From Coriaria nepalensis (lineage: Eukaryota > Streptophyta > Magnoliopsida > Cucurbitales > Coriariaceae): a DNA stretch of 64,000 bases. The notes beneath the pieces are model-generated. The model was not told the origin of the DNA. It made no database searches and saw nothing but the letters and a program-made list of their open reading frames with translations. The DNA is taken from positions 13,588,001-13,652,000 of the forward strand of contig CP114484.1 of the NCBI GenBank assembly GCA_027186245.1, in the 5' to 3' direction. Positions 21,957-31,944 of this stretch are shown here, piece after piece (position 1 is the stretch's first letter; each line of letters starts with the position of its first letter). Position numbers and translations under genes: made by a program.

Positions 21957-22531
21957 TCAATATTTTGGTACTTTGGGTGTGCGTACGCGGCCTCCTGCTT
22001 TTGGTGTGGGTGCGGGTGCGTGTCCTTGGTGTCCATGGTGTTTGTGCTCGTGTCCTTGGTGTCCGTGGTGTTTGTGTTCGTGTCCGCGGTGTCCGTGGTG
22101 TTTTTGTCTGGGTGCCTGTGCGGGTCCTGGTGCTTGTCCAGGCGCCTGTGCAGGTCCTGGTGCATGTCCGTGTCCATGTCTAGGTACTCTTTCATGCTTT
22201 GATGCTTTTGGTGCATCTGCATGTACTTCCCCTAATTTAATGGTCTCCCTGAAGATGACAAGACCTCAAACATAACTCAATACTATGATAGCATTTTAAA
22301 ACTGTCTAAATTTGCAGAGATGAATGCCTATAATATTGAATACACATTATAAACTATTGATAGTGTTCAATACATAGGAACAGAAGCTTACTCTAATTCG
22401 CTCTCGAACCAATCGGACAATGTGTTCTTTTGAACATCGTGGATGCTCGCTTCATCAGAAAATGCTGTATGAGCTGAAAACAGAACTAGCGCTGCAGAAC
22501 AAACCACCAAAAGAAGAGGTACGTTTGCCAT
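21957..22531 (-). CDS. Small secreted His-rich AGP-like protein 6, 2 exons
   Basis: Exon 1 is 22392-22531 and exon 2 is 21957-22248, giving 143 residues, the longest member. The signal peptide MANVPLLLVVCSAALVLFSA is cut after TAFS. Exon 1 ends LSDWFESELE and exon 2 opens ETIKLGEVHADAPKAS. Next come AP/GP/AQ repeats (PGPAQAPGQAPGPAQAP) and three tandem copies of a roughly 13-residue His-rich unit (KHHGHRGHEH / KHHGHQGHEH / KHHGHQGH). It ends KVPKY like gene 3. The protein is extremely His-rich and basic. Exon 1 is 15 nt longer than in gene 3 (extra ASIHDVQ-like stretch). Likely cell-wall located; metal chelation is a plausible inference only. Confidence 0.75.
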
Positions 22532-22699
22532 TTTTGTCCTTAAATTCTAGAAACACTATTAGAGCTTTGTTTTTGTTTTTCCTTCTTCTTGTAAATAAGA
22601 GAATCAGTAAGTTGAATATGAAGGTTGATTGCATTGGTGGATTTTATAGGTAACAATCTTGTGTTATAGCCGACAGTACGGTGGTTAAAAATATCACTC

Positions 22700-23099
22700 C
22701 GTGTCCCTGTTTTTCGCATCAATTCGCCATGTTTGGAAGATTTATGTTTATTTGCTTTAAATAACAAAGAATAATGTAGAGGTAGAAAATCCCTTATAAA
22801 GGGGTCTGCAGGTTGGATTTTAAGCCTTTTTTAGCCTACAGACCTATTTTTATTTATGCAAATTACAACTATTTAAATATCCTATATATATATATATTTA
22901 TATATATATTTATTTATTTATTTGTGCCATATAGGGGAGTTCATTACAATTGGTGCATGATTGCACATTATAGATTACAATAGTTCAAATTTTACGTGTG
23001 CTTTGAACTGTTTCTACCGCACCACAGAGGCATATTTCACGTTTCTGCCTTTGGATATACGATTTTGTATTCTTGGCATGTTTGCTTGATGCTTTTTCT
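22700..23099. other. Spacer with TA-rich microsatellite
   Basis: Includes (TA)n/(TATT)n at about 22883-22925. No gene seen. Confidence 0.5.
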
Positions 23100-24148
23100 T
23101 CATTGAAGTTTTAGATTCTTTGCGAACATGCTGCAAAGAGAAACATGAAGAAACCTTAACATGAATTTTAGATATACCAATTAGTATAACAGTGATATAG
23201 AGTCAGGTCATGATTTCAAACAAAGTGATCTTTCTTTGGGGAGGATAAGGGTGGACCATGTGGTTATTAGATTTGAATTGCGTTCATAGCTTTCGCAAGT
23301 AAAAGAAAGAATGATTTTAGAGCAAGTACGTGGATAGTTGATGAGCCTTTTAATGGATCTTATATAGATGATACGTGGAAAGACTGCATAGTTTAAAAAA
23401 TCAATATCTATATAGCCAATTAAAAAAAATATTGAAAATGAGTTTAAATAATGATGATAATACGTAACTATCTTTCACTGTCAAACTTCTCTGTCCTAGG
23501 GTGGGTATGCTGCATTTATGGGCACTAAACGTCTAAGATATTTTCACCATTACACTGGTGTTAGGCTGTCTGATACTGTTGCTGTCCAATTTTGGGCTCT
23601 CTAACATACTCTAAGTAGTCTAAGTGGTAATTTCTTAATGGTTCAAGGATAATCTACTGTTACTCTTTTCATAGCTCGTAATGATATTAAGCAATGACTT
23701 ATACAAGGAGTGTGGCTAATTAGAAAGCCTTATGGCTTATAACCATGATCCCAAGAGTTGTATTTCATGTGGAGGTAGGTAGTAAGCAAACGCTGTTAGT
23801 TATTTCAAGTAACAAAGGATGAAAAGAAAATGATACGTAAACACTTAGGACCGCAGGGCATTACCTCTGTTCATCACCATATCCTCTACCATTAGTACAC
23901 CCAGTTGTCTTGTAATTAGGTATAGCCACTTGTCCCGCTTCGATACGCATGAGATCTCCTACTAGAATCTCATATTGCCTCCTAACTTCCTCAGCCGTTT
24001 TCCCGCCTACGGCCGTTGCTACTTTCTCCCAACGATCCGGGGTATCTTGATCGTACAAAGCTAGCGCTTCCTCGAATTTCTTGTTCTGTCTTGGTGTCCA
24101 AGAAGAAGAGTAAGAATTGCGTGAAGAAGTGATAGAGCTAGATGCCAT
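23100..24148 (-). CDS. RADIALIS-like SANT/MYB protein 2, 2 exons
   Basis: Exon 1 is 23865-24148 and exon 2 is 23100-23130, separated by a 734-bp GT-AG intron, giving about 104 residues. The Ser-rich N-terminus [16 protein letters not shown] precedes the SANT domain ([13 protein letters not shown] ... [25 protein letters not shown]). After it comes the RL-typical [15 protein letters not shown]. The intron lies at the same codon as in the RL gene at 2.2 kb (AG|GTAA), and exon 2 supplies a tail ending AKNLKLQ, the counterpart of LKNLRLQ. Exon 2 was chosen because TTTGCAG directly precedes the conserved KNLKLQ-stop and keeps frame. TATATAA lies at about 24204-24212 (minus), 60 bp upstream of the ATG. 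Confidence 0.85.
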
Positions 24149-26300
24149 TGTTTCTAAGTATATTTTGGTTTTTTATGGTCTGGACTTGAGCTCGTGATGC
24201 TGCTTATATAAGCTGCAGGGTAAGGGACTGGAGTTTAGTGGGACTGCAATTTGAAGAGTGAATATTACTTGCAGTTTGGACAGGACCGAGACTCGCTGTT
24301 TGGACAAATCCCTTATAAAGTACTTTTCTTGTCATTTATAATATCTATAGCAAGTGTGGAATTTCTTAAGAATTTACAGCCTGGTGGGGGGGGATTAGAT
24401 CCAATTCTTAGCCTATCTGTAGGACTTAGATGCGCTAAAGATTTAAACCTTTACCTCACCTTTCGGACAAACAAAATAAAGCAAAGCTAGTATGATCTTC
24501 TTCCACCTTTCTGTGTAGTGGGACTGTTTGGTTTTGTTTCCCTTCGCTTGTTTCTATTAGTTAAGTTTATCTTTGAGTTTTTTCTACTTGAGCCATGAAA
24601 GTTTGGAACTTAAAATACTATACAGCAACAAGTTTATCAGCTTCTCATAACATTCCAAAATCCAAATTGTTTTGTTGCTGGGTGATCGATCACTGATCGG
24701 GTTGGATGTGTAGCGATAGACTTGTTTGTCTTTTGCTCCTGGTCGAATCATTAGTGTCAACCAGATGTTTCTCTTTTAGAAGCTCCTGTGTCAGTTGCTC
24801 AGCAGGAAGGGGCAGTGTGCTTCAAGCTAGTCAATATTTTCAAATTACTTACACCCTGTTTTGCTCTTTTACATTGATTTTTCAAGTGTAAATAGCGGTT
24901 TAGACATGCTTGATCTCTTTTCCGGCATAATCAATGTAAAAGAATCTCTATGGAAATTTTATTTTTAGAATCCTTATCATCTCTAGTCCAATCCCTATCA
25001 TATCTAGTCCAATTCAGCCAAAGGTATACCGGATTCTTGCTTTTTAAATCTTTTTTATGTATGGACAGAAAAAAATGAGCATATGCTCCTCTGTGAAAAG
25101 ATCGAGCCGATAGGAATTGATACAATAATTTATATTGAGTTTACGGAGCGCTAACACTTTCTATAATTGAAACTCAGGACATTTTTCTTGAAATTGACCT
25201 CATGTTGTGTAAAGCAGCAATGGCCTTTGGTAAGTAAAAAAGAAAGTAGAGAGGTGTTAAGAATCTTACGGTAACATGATCCTCATTGAAGGCTACATTG
25301 GAAGAAATTTTTTAAATAATTTGTGGAAAAGAAAAAAAAAAAAAAAAAAAAAAAGGACCTGACAAATCTTTATCGTTGAATCTACTTTGAGAGAATAATC
25401 TTTTTTTTCGTGATTAAAGAGAGATGGGAATAGACACAAGATGGTTGGTTGTGCTTTTCTAGCATGTTGGATGATAACATAATGCATTTCCGAATAGACA
25501 AAGATACTGTCTTGTAATCTACATATGTATATATATATATATACACACATATTCTAAGGTATATATGTGCTAGCTTTTGTTGATAAATTTGTGAAAGATT
25601 ACAAAACTGCGTATATTTCCCTAAATATACACCCTATGAGACTATGACTGATATTTTATTACTAGTGCTTTGCTATTGAAGTTCTTATTAGTGCCAGTTT
25701 GTAATTTAAAATACAATTGAAACACATTTTGAAAAATCGGCAAACAGAACAGTCTAAGTATTGTCTTTAACTTGCAAATGATTTTCCTTCTCATTAGATA
25801 AACACATTAATCTTTAGATATGGTTGATTAGTTCTTTACTTGATTCGAGAAAGAAAACAAAAAATAATAGACTTAATTATATTCTTAATTTTTGTATAGT
25901 TCGACTTTTATGAATTTAATTTTTTATAATTTCCAATTAACTTTTTAATCCGTGTGTTATCTAAATCGAACTTTTTAATCATTCCGATCGTTTTTCCGAT
26001 AAATAGATTGACGTGATATACTGGTTATGCATGCCACGTTATTAAAAAAATATTTATTATTATTTCATTCTCGTTCTCGTATTAATTTATTTTTTCTTAT
26101 TTTTTTCCTCTATTAATTTCTTATTCTATTTAATAATCTAAATTTTTATTTTTTATTTTTAGAAAAATAAAATAATAAGGGGAAAAAAATGAAATTTGAC
26201 TTGATTTATCATAAATAAACAAAACGATATGTGACTTTTTTTGTGTGTGTAAGAAATCGGATCAAATAGAATGGGTTTGGATCTTTGCGGTAAACCCGAT
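24149..26300. other. Gene-poor spacer
   Basis: No supported gene. Contains a poly-A run at about 25329-25353, (TA)n at 25525-25545 and very AT-rich DNA from 25880 to 26160. Short open frames here have no recognisable family. Confidence 0.5.
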
Positions 26301-26302
26301 CG

Positions 26303-26528
26303 ACCAAATCCTTTCCAAAGTTGGGAATGAGAATCGATAGATCCGATTAGCAAAGAACTCATCGGTTTGTCTTCCTCTTCGAACCAGAAGATGATTCGGA
26401 TGAAAAAAAAAATTTTGCTCGAACATAATTTTTTTTTAATATGTTTCATCTTCTTGTTCAAAGAAGATGAATTGATCAATTTTTTGCTAATCAGATCGAT
26501 GGTTCAAGACTTTGGGAAGGATTGGATA
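26303..26528. repeat. Imperfect inverted repeat (about 100-bp arms)
   Basis: The left arm, from CCAAATCCTTTCCAAAGT through GATCCGATTAGCAAA and CATCTTCTGG-like sequence, is mirrored by the right arm, whose complement reads CCAATCCTTCCCAAAGT ... GATCTGATTAGCAAA ... CATCTTCTTG. The arms meet around an A/T-run centre near 26405-26440. It would fold into a long hairpin. It abuts the PPR pseudogene. Could be a foldback/MITE-like element; no clear target-site duplication was seen. Confidence 0.65.
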
Positions 26529-27480
26529 GGGAGAGAGTTCTTAAGAAGATGACTGAGAAGGGTATTCAACCAGATATCTTGACAGGCTCGGTTTTGGTTC
26601 ATATGTATAGCAAGGTGCGTAATATTGATCATGCAAAGGAAGCTTATGAGAGGCTGGGGAGCCAGGGATTTCAACCAGATGAAAAGATTTCCAATCGAAT
26701 GATTATGGCATATGTAAATGCAGGTAAGCTCAAGTAGGGCGTGTCTCTGATTAGAGAAATGGAAGCAAGGGACATTAAAACGACAAAGAAGATTGATATG
26801 GCATTACTGAGGTCATTTGCACAGCGTGGTGATATTAGTGGGGCGGAACAAATTGCCACCAATACGCAGATTGCTGGCTTGCAGCCAACTTTAGAGTCTT
26901 GCACATTGCTTGTTGAGGCATATGGGTAGCTGGTGACCCTGATCAGGCAAGAAGCAACTTCGACTACATGATAAAAATTGGATACAAGCCAGATGACAGG
27001 TGCACTGGAAGAATGATTGCTCCTTATGAGAAGAAAAATTTATTGGACAAGGCACTAAATCTTTTGTTGGAGCTCGAAAAGGATGGATTTGAGCCAGGTG
27101 TTGCAACTTATTCTGTTCTTGTAGATTGGTTGGGCAAGTTGCAACTGCTTGATGAGGCTGAGCAGCTACTGGGCAAGATAGCAGAGCAGGGCATAATCCC
27201 ACCTGTTAAGGTCCATGTAAGCCTTTGTGATATGTACTCCAGGGCAGGATATGAGAATAAGGCTCTTCAAGCTCTAGGGACTGTGGAGGCTAAGAAGGAG
27301 CAGTTGGGTTTTGATGATTTTGAGAGGATTGTAAATGGGCTCACAGCTGGTGGATTTGTGCAGGAAGCGCGAAGGATACATGGGCTCATGGAGGCCCAAG
27401 GTTTTTCTGCGTCGGAACCACTTAAGGTGGCTCTTATGGCATCTCAAGCTTTCGGCCGCAAAAGACCATCAATGCGATGA
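26522..27480 (+). pseudogene. Pentatricopeptide-repeat (PPR) gene fragment
   Basis: P-type PPR sequence, 5' truncated at the inverted repeat. Repeats are recognisable, e.g. GIQPDILTGSVLVHMYSK, GFQPDEKISNRMIMAYVNAG, GLQPTLESCTLLVEAYG, GYKPDDRCTGRMIAPYEKK and GFEPGVATYSVLVDWLGK, ending SEPLKVALMASQAFGRKR. An in-frame TAG interrupts after NAGKLK (26735-26737). A one-nucleotide loss after EAYG (about 26928) shifts the frame, which resumes as AGDPDQARSNF. PPR proteins act in organelle RNA processing; this copy cannot make one. No introns were seen, so it could be a retrocopy or a truncated duplicate of an intronless gene. Confidence 0.85.
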
Positions 27481-27599
27481 TGATAATCAGTTTGATATAA
27501 TTTTTTTTTCTTAAAAAAACTCCCAAGGTTCTACAGAATGACAATAAGATTAATTTTCAATTGGAGATCTCTTGCAAACTGCATGGCCAGCAAGATGGA

Positions 27600-27942
27600 T
27601 TACATAAAGGAGTGATCCTTAATGTAATCATTTAGTCGCTTCAGTACCCCACTTTGCTGCTCGACCACTGCTCGGACAATATCTACAACAGAAATCATGC
27701 CGACTATCCTCCCATCTATCACGGGGACATGCCTTACCCGATTCTCTGTTGGAAACCAGATTCAAATAAATGAGGTGATTAAAATTTCTTTCCCTTTTTT
27801 TTTTTTTATTGTTTTTCCAGAAATTGCAGAATAAGTTTCTGACTCGATAGGTAAGTTAATTACCTGACATAAGCTGCATTGCTTTGAGAATGTTATTGTT
27901 GGAAGTCACTGTTAATAACTCTTCCTGCTCAGTTAAGGCAGC
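27600..27942 (-). pseudogene. CBS-domain protein remnant (CBSX-like), 3' exons only
   Basis: Two good exons on the minus strand: 27864-27942 (AALTEQEELLTVTSNNN, then ILKAMQLMS) and 27600-27745 (ENRVRHVPVIDGRIVGMISV, VDIVRAVVEQQSGVL, ending KDHSFM). Together they form one CBS motif with a C-terminal helix, like CBSX proteins of plant mitochondria/chloroplasts that bind adenosine ligands. Splice sites and frame are clean. I could not find convincing upstream exons before the adjacent plus-strand gene at 28563; a possible 18-nt exon (ITHVDE) at about 28027-28044 is weak. It is either a 5'-truncated duplicate or a gene whose other exons I fail to recognise. Confidence 0.6.
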
Positions 27943-28562
27943 CTTAGAAATAAATATTATGTACAGTTTACTGCTAAAGTATTCTTAGAAGATCAAAGGT
28001 TTTGAGGAAAGCATGATCTAACCTCATCTACATGGGTTATCTATAGTGATGTGGGATTCTGTTTTTCTTGTCCTCGTCACTTTCTGAATGCAACTTCTTC
28101 CTCATTCTTTACTTGAATTACATCATTTTAGGTGATTGAATCAATTTCCTAGATTCCAAACTGCCCTTTTAGCTTTCTATTTACCATTCACATGATGTGC
28201 TAAGCAAGCAAAGATGCCGACTATTACAATCGAAATCCTTTTAGCAGGGTAATAAGAATATTGAATACTAATCAGGCGGCCCTTAAAGATGAAAGCGTAG
28301 AACATATGCCAAACAAGGTTAAGCAAGTTGTTGTATACAGATTAAACTCCTCCAAAACAAGAAATGTGCCTTTGGTGTATAGAGGAGGTAAAGAAGTTTT
28401 TGATTGCATAAGCCAGTTCAAAATCTAGATGCCTTGGAAAGTTTCCAAGGTATCAAATACAGAACATATATAAAGCTCAAGTCTGTCAATAGTTATTAAG
28501 CATTACCCTTTTATCAACTAACATAACCATTTACCCTAGATAAGATTTTCTATTGATAATCC

Positions 28563-30149
28563 ATGGAAAGAATCCGTGTTCGATTCCCTCGGCTCTTACC
28601 AGCACAACCTTCACGTCCGGTGCCGCATAACCAGCAGCCTCCATTCAGGCCTGCTGGCAGAGCTCCAACTACTTCCTCTCCACCACAAAGAACTGATTCT
28701 CGACCACCCTCTCAAGCTTCACAAGCTTCTTCCCCTGGCTCAAGCAAAACCCAGGCCTCACAATCTAACGGAGCAGTTGATAACAAAGGCACTTCGGAAT
28801 CCGCAGCGCCATCTCCATCTACTGCTTCTCAAGTTCCATCTTCGCCATCAAAGGCAGCCCCTGAAACCCGAGTTGTCTCAAACCTGTCTTCACCATCTCG
28901 TACAAATTCTAAACAAACAACCCTTCAGTCTCCAAAGTCCAGTCCCAAGCCTGTTACTGAATCTGCACGATCCAACACATCCAATATGGGACAAGAACCA
29001 TCTCCAGCTCAACCACAACCAAAGGTTAAGATCTCAACTGAGGTTGCACAACCCGACGCATCCAATATGGGCCAAGAACCATCTCCAGTTCAACCACAAC
29101 CGAAGGTTGAGATCTCAACTGAAACCTCGACTCAACCCGAAGCAGCCGTAACAGAGCCTCTACTTGGTTCTAGCTCTTTAGGCACAATTGCAACAACTTC
29201 CCTTGCTCCACCTCAGAAATCAGATTCTATTGCCACCGCCGAATCACAAAGGAGAGCAGAGGAAACTGAAGACAAGAAGAAAGAAGCGAGCAAGCTTTTT
29301 GATGAGGAAAAGAAGAGTGATGCAGAAAGTCCAGTGCAAAAGAAAATTAACGAGAGAATGATCCGACCACTTGATGAAGTCCAAAATCAACAGCAGCAAC
29401 ATAAAACGGAAGAAAGTATTGACAAGAAGGAGATGGCATCTACGTTTGTCTACGAGGAGAAAGAGATCGATGCTGATGGAAACACACCAACCAGATTTAC
29501 CCGAAAAACAGTCATCTCCAAAGACGATAAATCATCAGAGAAAAAGGAAATTGGGGAGGAAACTTCTATACTGATTCATAAGATGGTGACTGATTCCTTA
29601 AACTCAAATGAAAAGAAGGCCATGAGTAGTATTATAACCATGGCTGGTGATAACAAAGGAGCAGCAATGTACTTGGGCTCGGACTCAGCAGGAAGAAATG
29701 GGTGGATCCACATTCACCGCGAGTACAAAAGCAACCCAGATGAGAACCTGGAAGATGCCACTGACAGAGAAGGAAGCTCCAAACAGAAAAGACTAAGCGT
29801 AGAGGATCCACCAACAAGGTCATTTATCAACAACAATACACAAAGTATTAATAACTCAATTCTGATTCACAGTTCCATTACGGAAAGAAGTCCCGGCCTT
29901 CACCTGGTGCAGTCTCGACATTCTTCTAAATCCATCAGGCCAAATGGTCATTCAAAACCTGTACAAACTCACAAGGCTGAATTTACAGTAACTCCTACTG
30001 AGAAACTTACCTATGAACCCATGGTAAGAAGACGGTGCCTCAGAGGGTTATTAATGGAGTCAAGTGACTCTGACTTGGACAATCCGGAAAAGCCTCGACG
30101 ACATGGTTGCCGCCACAGTTGCAAGGATACAGGGGTTCGAAATCTTTGA
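28563..30149 (+). CDS. Uncharacterised low-complexity Ser/Pro/Gln-rich protein
   Basis: Single open frame of 528 residues. Residues about 10-210 are Ser/Pro/Thr/Gln-rich, with a direct repeat SNMGQEPSP(A/V)QPQPKV (about 139-156 and 169-186). The middle (about 225-345) is Lys/Glu-rich and probably helical or disordered. The C-terminus carries short conserved-looking blocks: AMYLGSDSAGRNGWIHIHRE, then YEPMVRRRCLRGLLMESSDS and DLDNPEKPRRHGCRHSC. I believe similar tails occur in plant proteins annotated only as FLO11-like or proline-rich, but no function is known to me. No signal peptide or membrane segment. The ATG at 28563 is the first in frame; an upstream 5' exon cannot be excluded. Confidence 0.7.
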   Translation: MERIRVRFPRLLPAQPSRPVPHNQQPPFRPAGRAPTTSSPPQRTDSRPPSQASQASSPGSSKTQASQSNGAVDNKGTSESAAPSPSTASQVPSSPSKAAPETRVVSNLSSPSRTNSKQTTLQSPKSSPKPVTESARSNTSNMGQEPSPAQPQPKVKISTEVAQPDASNMGQEPSPVQPQPKVEISTETSTQPEAAVTEPLLGSSSLGTIATTSLAPPQKSDSIATAESQRRAEETEDKKKEASKLFDEEKKSDAESPVQKKINERMIRPLDEVQNQQQQHKTEESIDKKEMASTFVYEEKEIDADGNTPTRFTRKTVISKDDKSSEKKEIGEETSILIHKMVTDSLNSNEKKAMSSIITMAGDNKGAAMYLGSDSAGRNGWIHIHREYKSNPDENLEDATDREGSSKQKRLSVEDPPTRSFINNNTQSINNSILIHSSITERSPGLHLVQSRHSSKSIRPNGHSKPVQTHKAEFTVTPTEKLTYEPMVRRRCLRGLLMESSDSDLDNPEKPRRHGCRHSCKDTGVRNL

Positions 30150-30400
30150 ATAAGAAATCACACCAACTTCAAAATCTGAATATATGTAAAGAAACAGAAT
30201 AAGGAAATGTTATTTCATTGCATTTTCTCTGATCTATTGTCTTTATGCCAAAGCAAAAGTAATAAAGGTGCACTTGATATAATGATTAAATAACAGCTCT
30301 TCGATTTAATTAAAACCAGATTACAACTTATATTACATCTTTTTGGGTTTGATTAGGAATCATATATACATATTTAAGTCCTTCTGGGAAATACAGATTC

Positions 30401-31944
30401 TCATTCACAGGCCAGTTTTGTGTCGAAGCTGCTCAAGCAGATGGCAAAAGCTTGAAATGCAGAGAGTGGATACCTATAATCCATAGTAAAAATGTCTTTC
30501 CCGATTTTACCAAACTGTAAAATTACTTTTTCTTGTTCACAAAGTGGAACATTTTGGGAAGACTCTGCAGAGGCAACCAGTTGGAAATTCTTCACGGAGG
30601 CAACGGTTACACGCCCTTTGAAATTTAAGCACCAACATTGAAGCTGTTCATGCCATCTAGGAGCTTTGTTTCGCAACACAATTGGATACTTAGAACCATC
30701 AAGTGGCGGTTCACGAACAGTCCTTAATGAGGTCGACTTACTATCCTCACCCATTCTGTTCTTCCCCTTTGAGACAGAGGTTTGACTGCTCTTCTCGTGA
30801 AGGTAGTTAATGAACCCGGAAGGAGTAGGCACAGAGCCGCCTTCTTGAATAGCAGAGATGAGTATTGAATGCATGGTGCATTGCATTCTCCTTGGACCTC
30901 TAGTGCGTAGGACGTTGAGCTCATAACATATGGTGGCTACATTGTAGTTACTGGCTGGTACTCTTGGAGAAACTTGCTTCGAATGGATTCTTCTTTCCGA
31001 TCTACAACTTGTTTGCAATGAAGGGTCATGTGGAGGCTGGCTGTCAAGAATGCAAAACCTTGTCCCAAGAAAATTCGACCTGGACCCATCATGCACATAC
31101 TTAAAAAGTAATTCAAAATGCAGTTGTTTTTCCAGTTATTGCTGGTAGATATCTTACCTTAGCTTTCCAATATAAGTATTGCTAGCTCGAGAGAAATAAT
31201 CTGCAGCTAATGATATCACAAATTCGGTGCTGGTTGCCCGTCTGATCTTTCTTGCTGCTAGCAACAGTTTGCTCATATCTCCAGACAGAGCTGCCAACCA
31301 TAAAACGCTCATGTCGATATGGAAACTTGCATGATCGGACCCAGACTACATGATAGGATCAAAATAGGAAGGGTTGCATTGCATACCAGGGCTTAGACCA
31401 AGGTAGAGTATGTATGTCGAAGTTGCCCTTTCCCTCTTGATAAAACACTGGATCGGAGCATCTTTTGGTCCCGGCTAATAAATATTAAAGAACAATAAAA
31501 TTGTTAAATTATCGATTATCCACTAAAAGTTCGGATCGCTAGTAAACGAGCTCAATAATATTATATATCACTGACCTGCTTGAGTGAAATAGGAAAAGTG
31601 ATCAAGCCACATTGTTCGGGAGTCTTCAGAACCTCTTTAGTGATCAGCCTCCATGACCTACAAACAGAAGCACAAGCAACAACATCCCTCCTAGCAGGCC
31701 ACGTGGAAGCACTTGCTTCCACCCGTTGGATCACGTCCAAAAGCAACTCCGGAGGCATGTTTGCCCAACGGCTCTGCTGCATAATCGTTGTAGAAGACGA
31801 AGATGAAGATGATGAAGAAGATGATTGATCAGGGGCAATAAGGGAATTTCCTTTGCCAAGTGTTTGCCTTCCTTCTACCGATCCTCTGTTTCCAATGGCA
31901 TACCGCATCTCCCTCAGCTCAGGGACTATGCTTTTAAACGGCAT
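30401..31944 (-). CDS. Tubby-like F-box protein (TLP), 4 exons
   Basis: Exons 31576-31944, 31387-31474, 31158-31290 and 30401-31079, giving 422 residues. The N-terminus has a Ser run (about 41-51). The F-box is about 59-110 ([20 protein letters not shown] ... VCRSWR). The tubby domain follows from about 124: [53 protein letters not shown], and the diagnostic end [29 protein letters not shown]. TLPs tether to the plasma membrane via phosphoinositide binding and join SCF ubiquitin ligases; they are often stress/ABA-linked. The exon 3/4 junction was placed at CTAAG|GTAAG to TCCAG|GTCGAA, because an earlier AG breaks the frame. Length is typical of the family. Confidence 0.93.
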
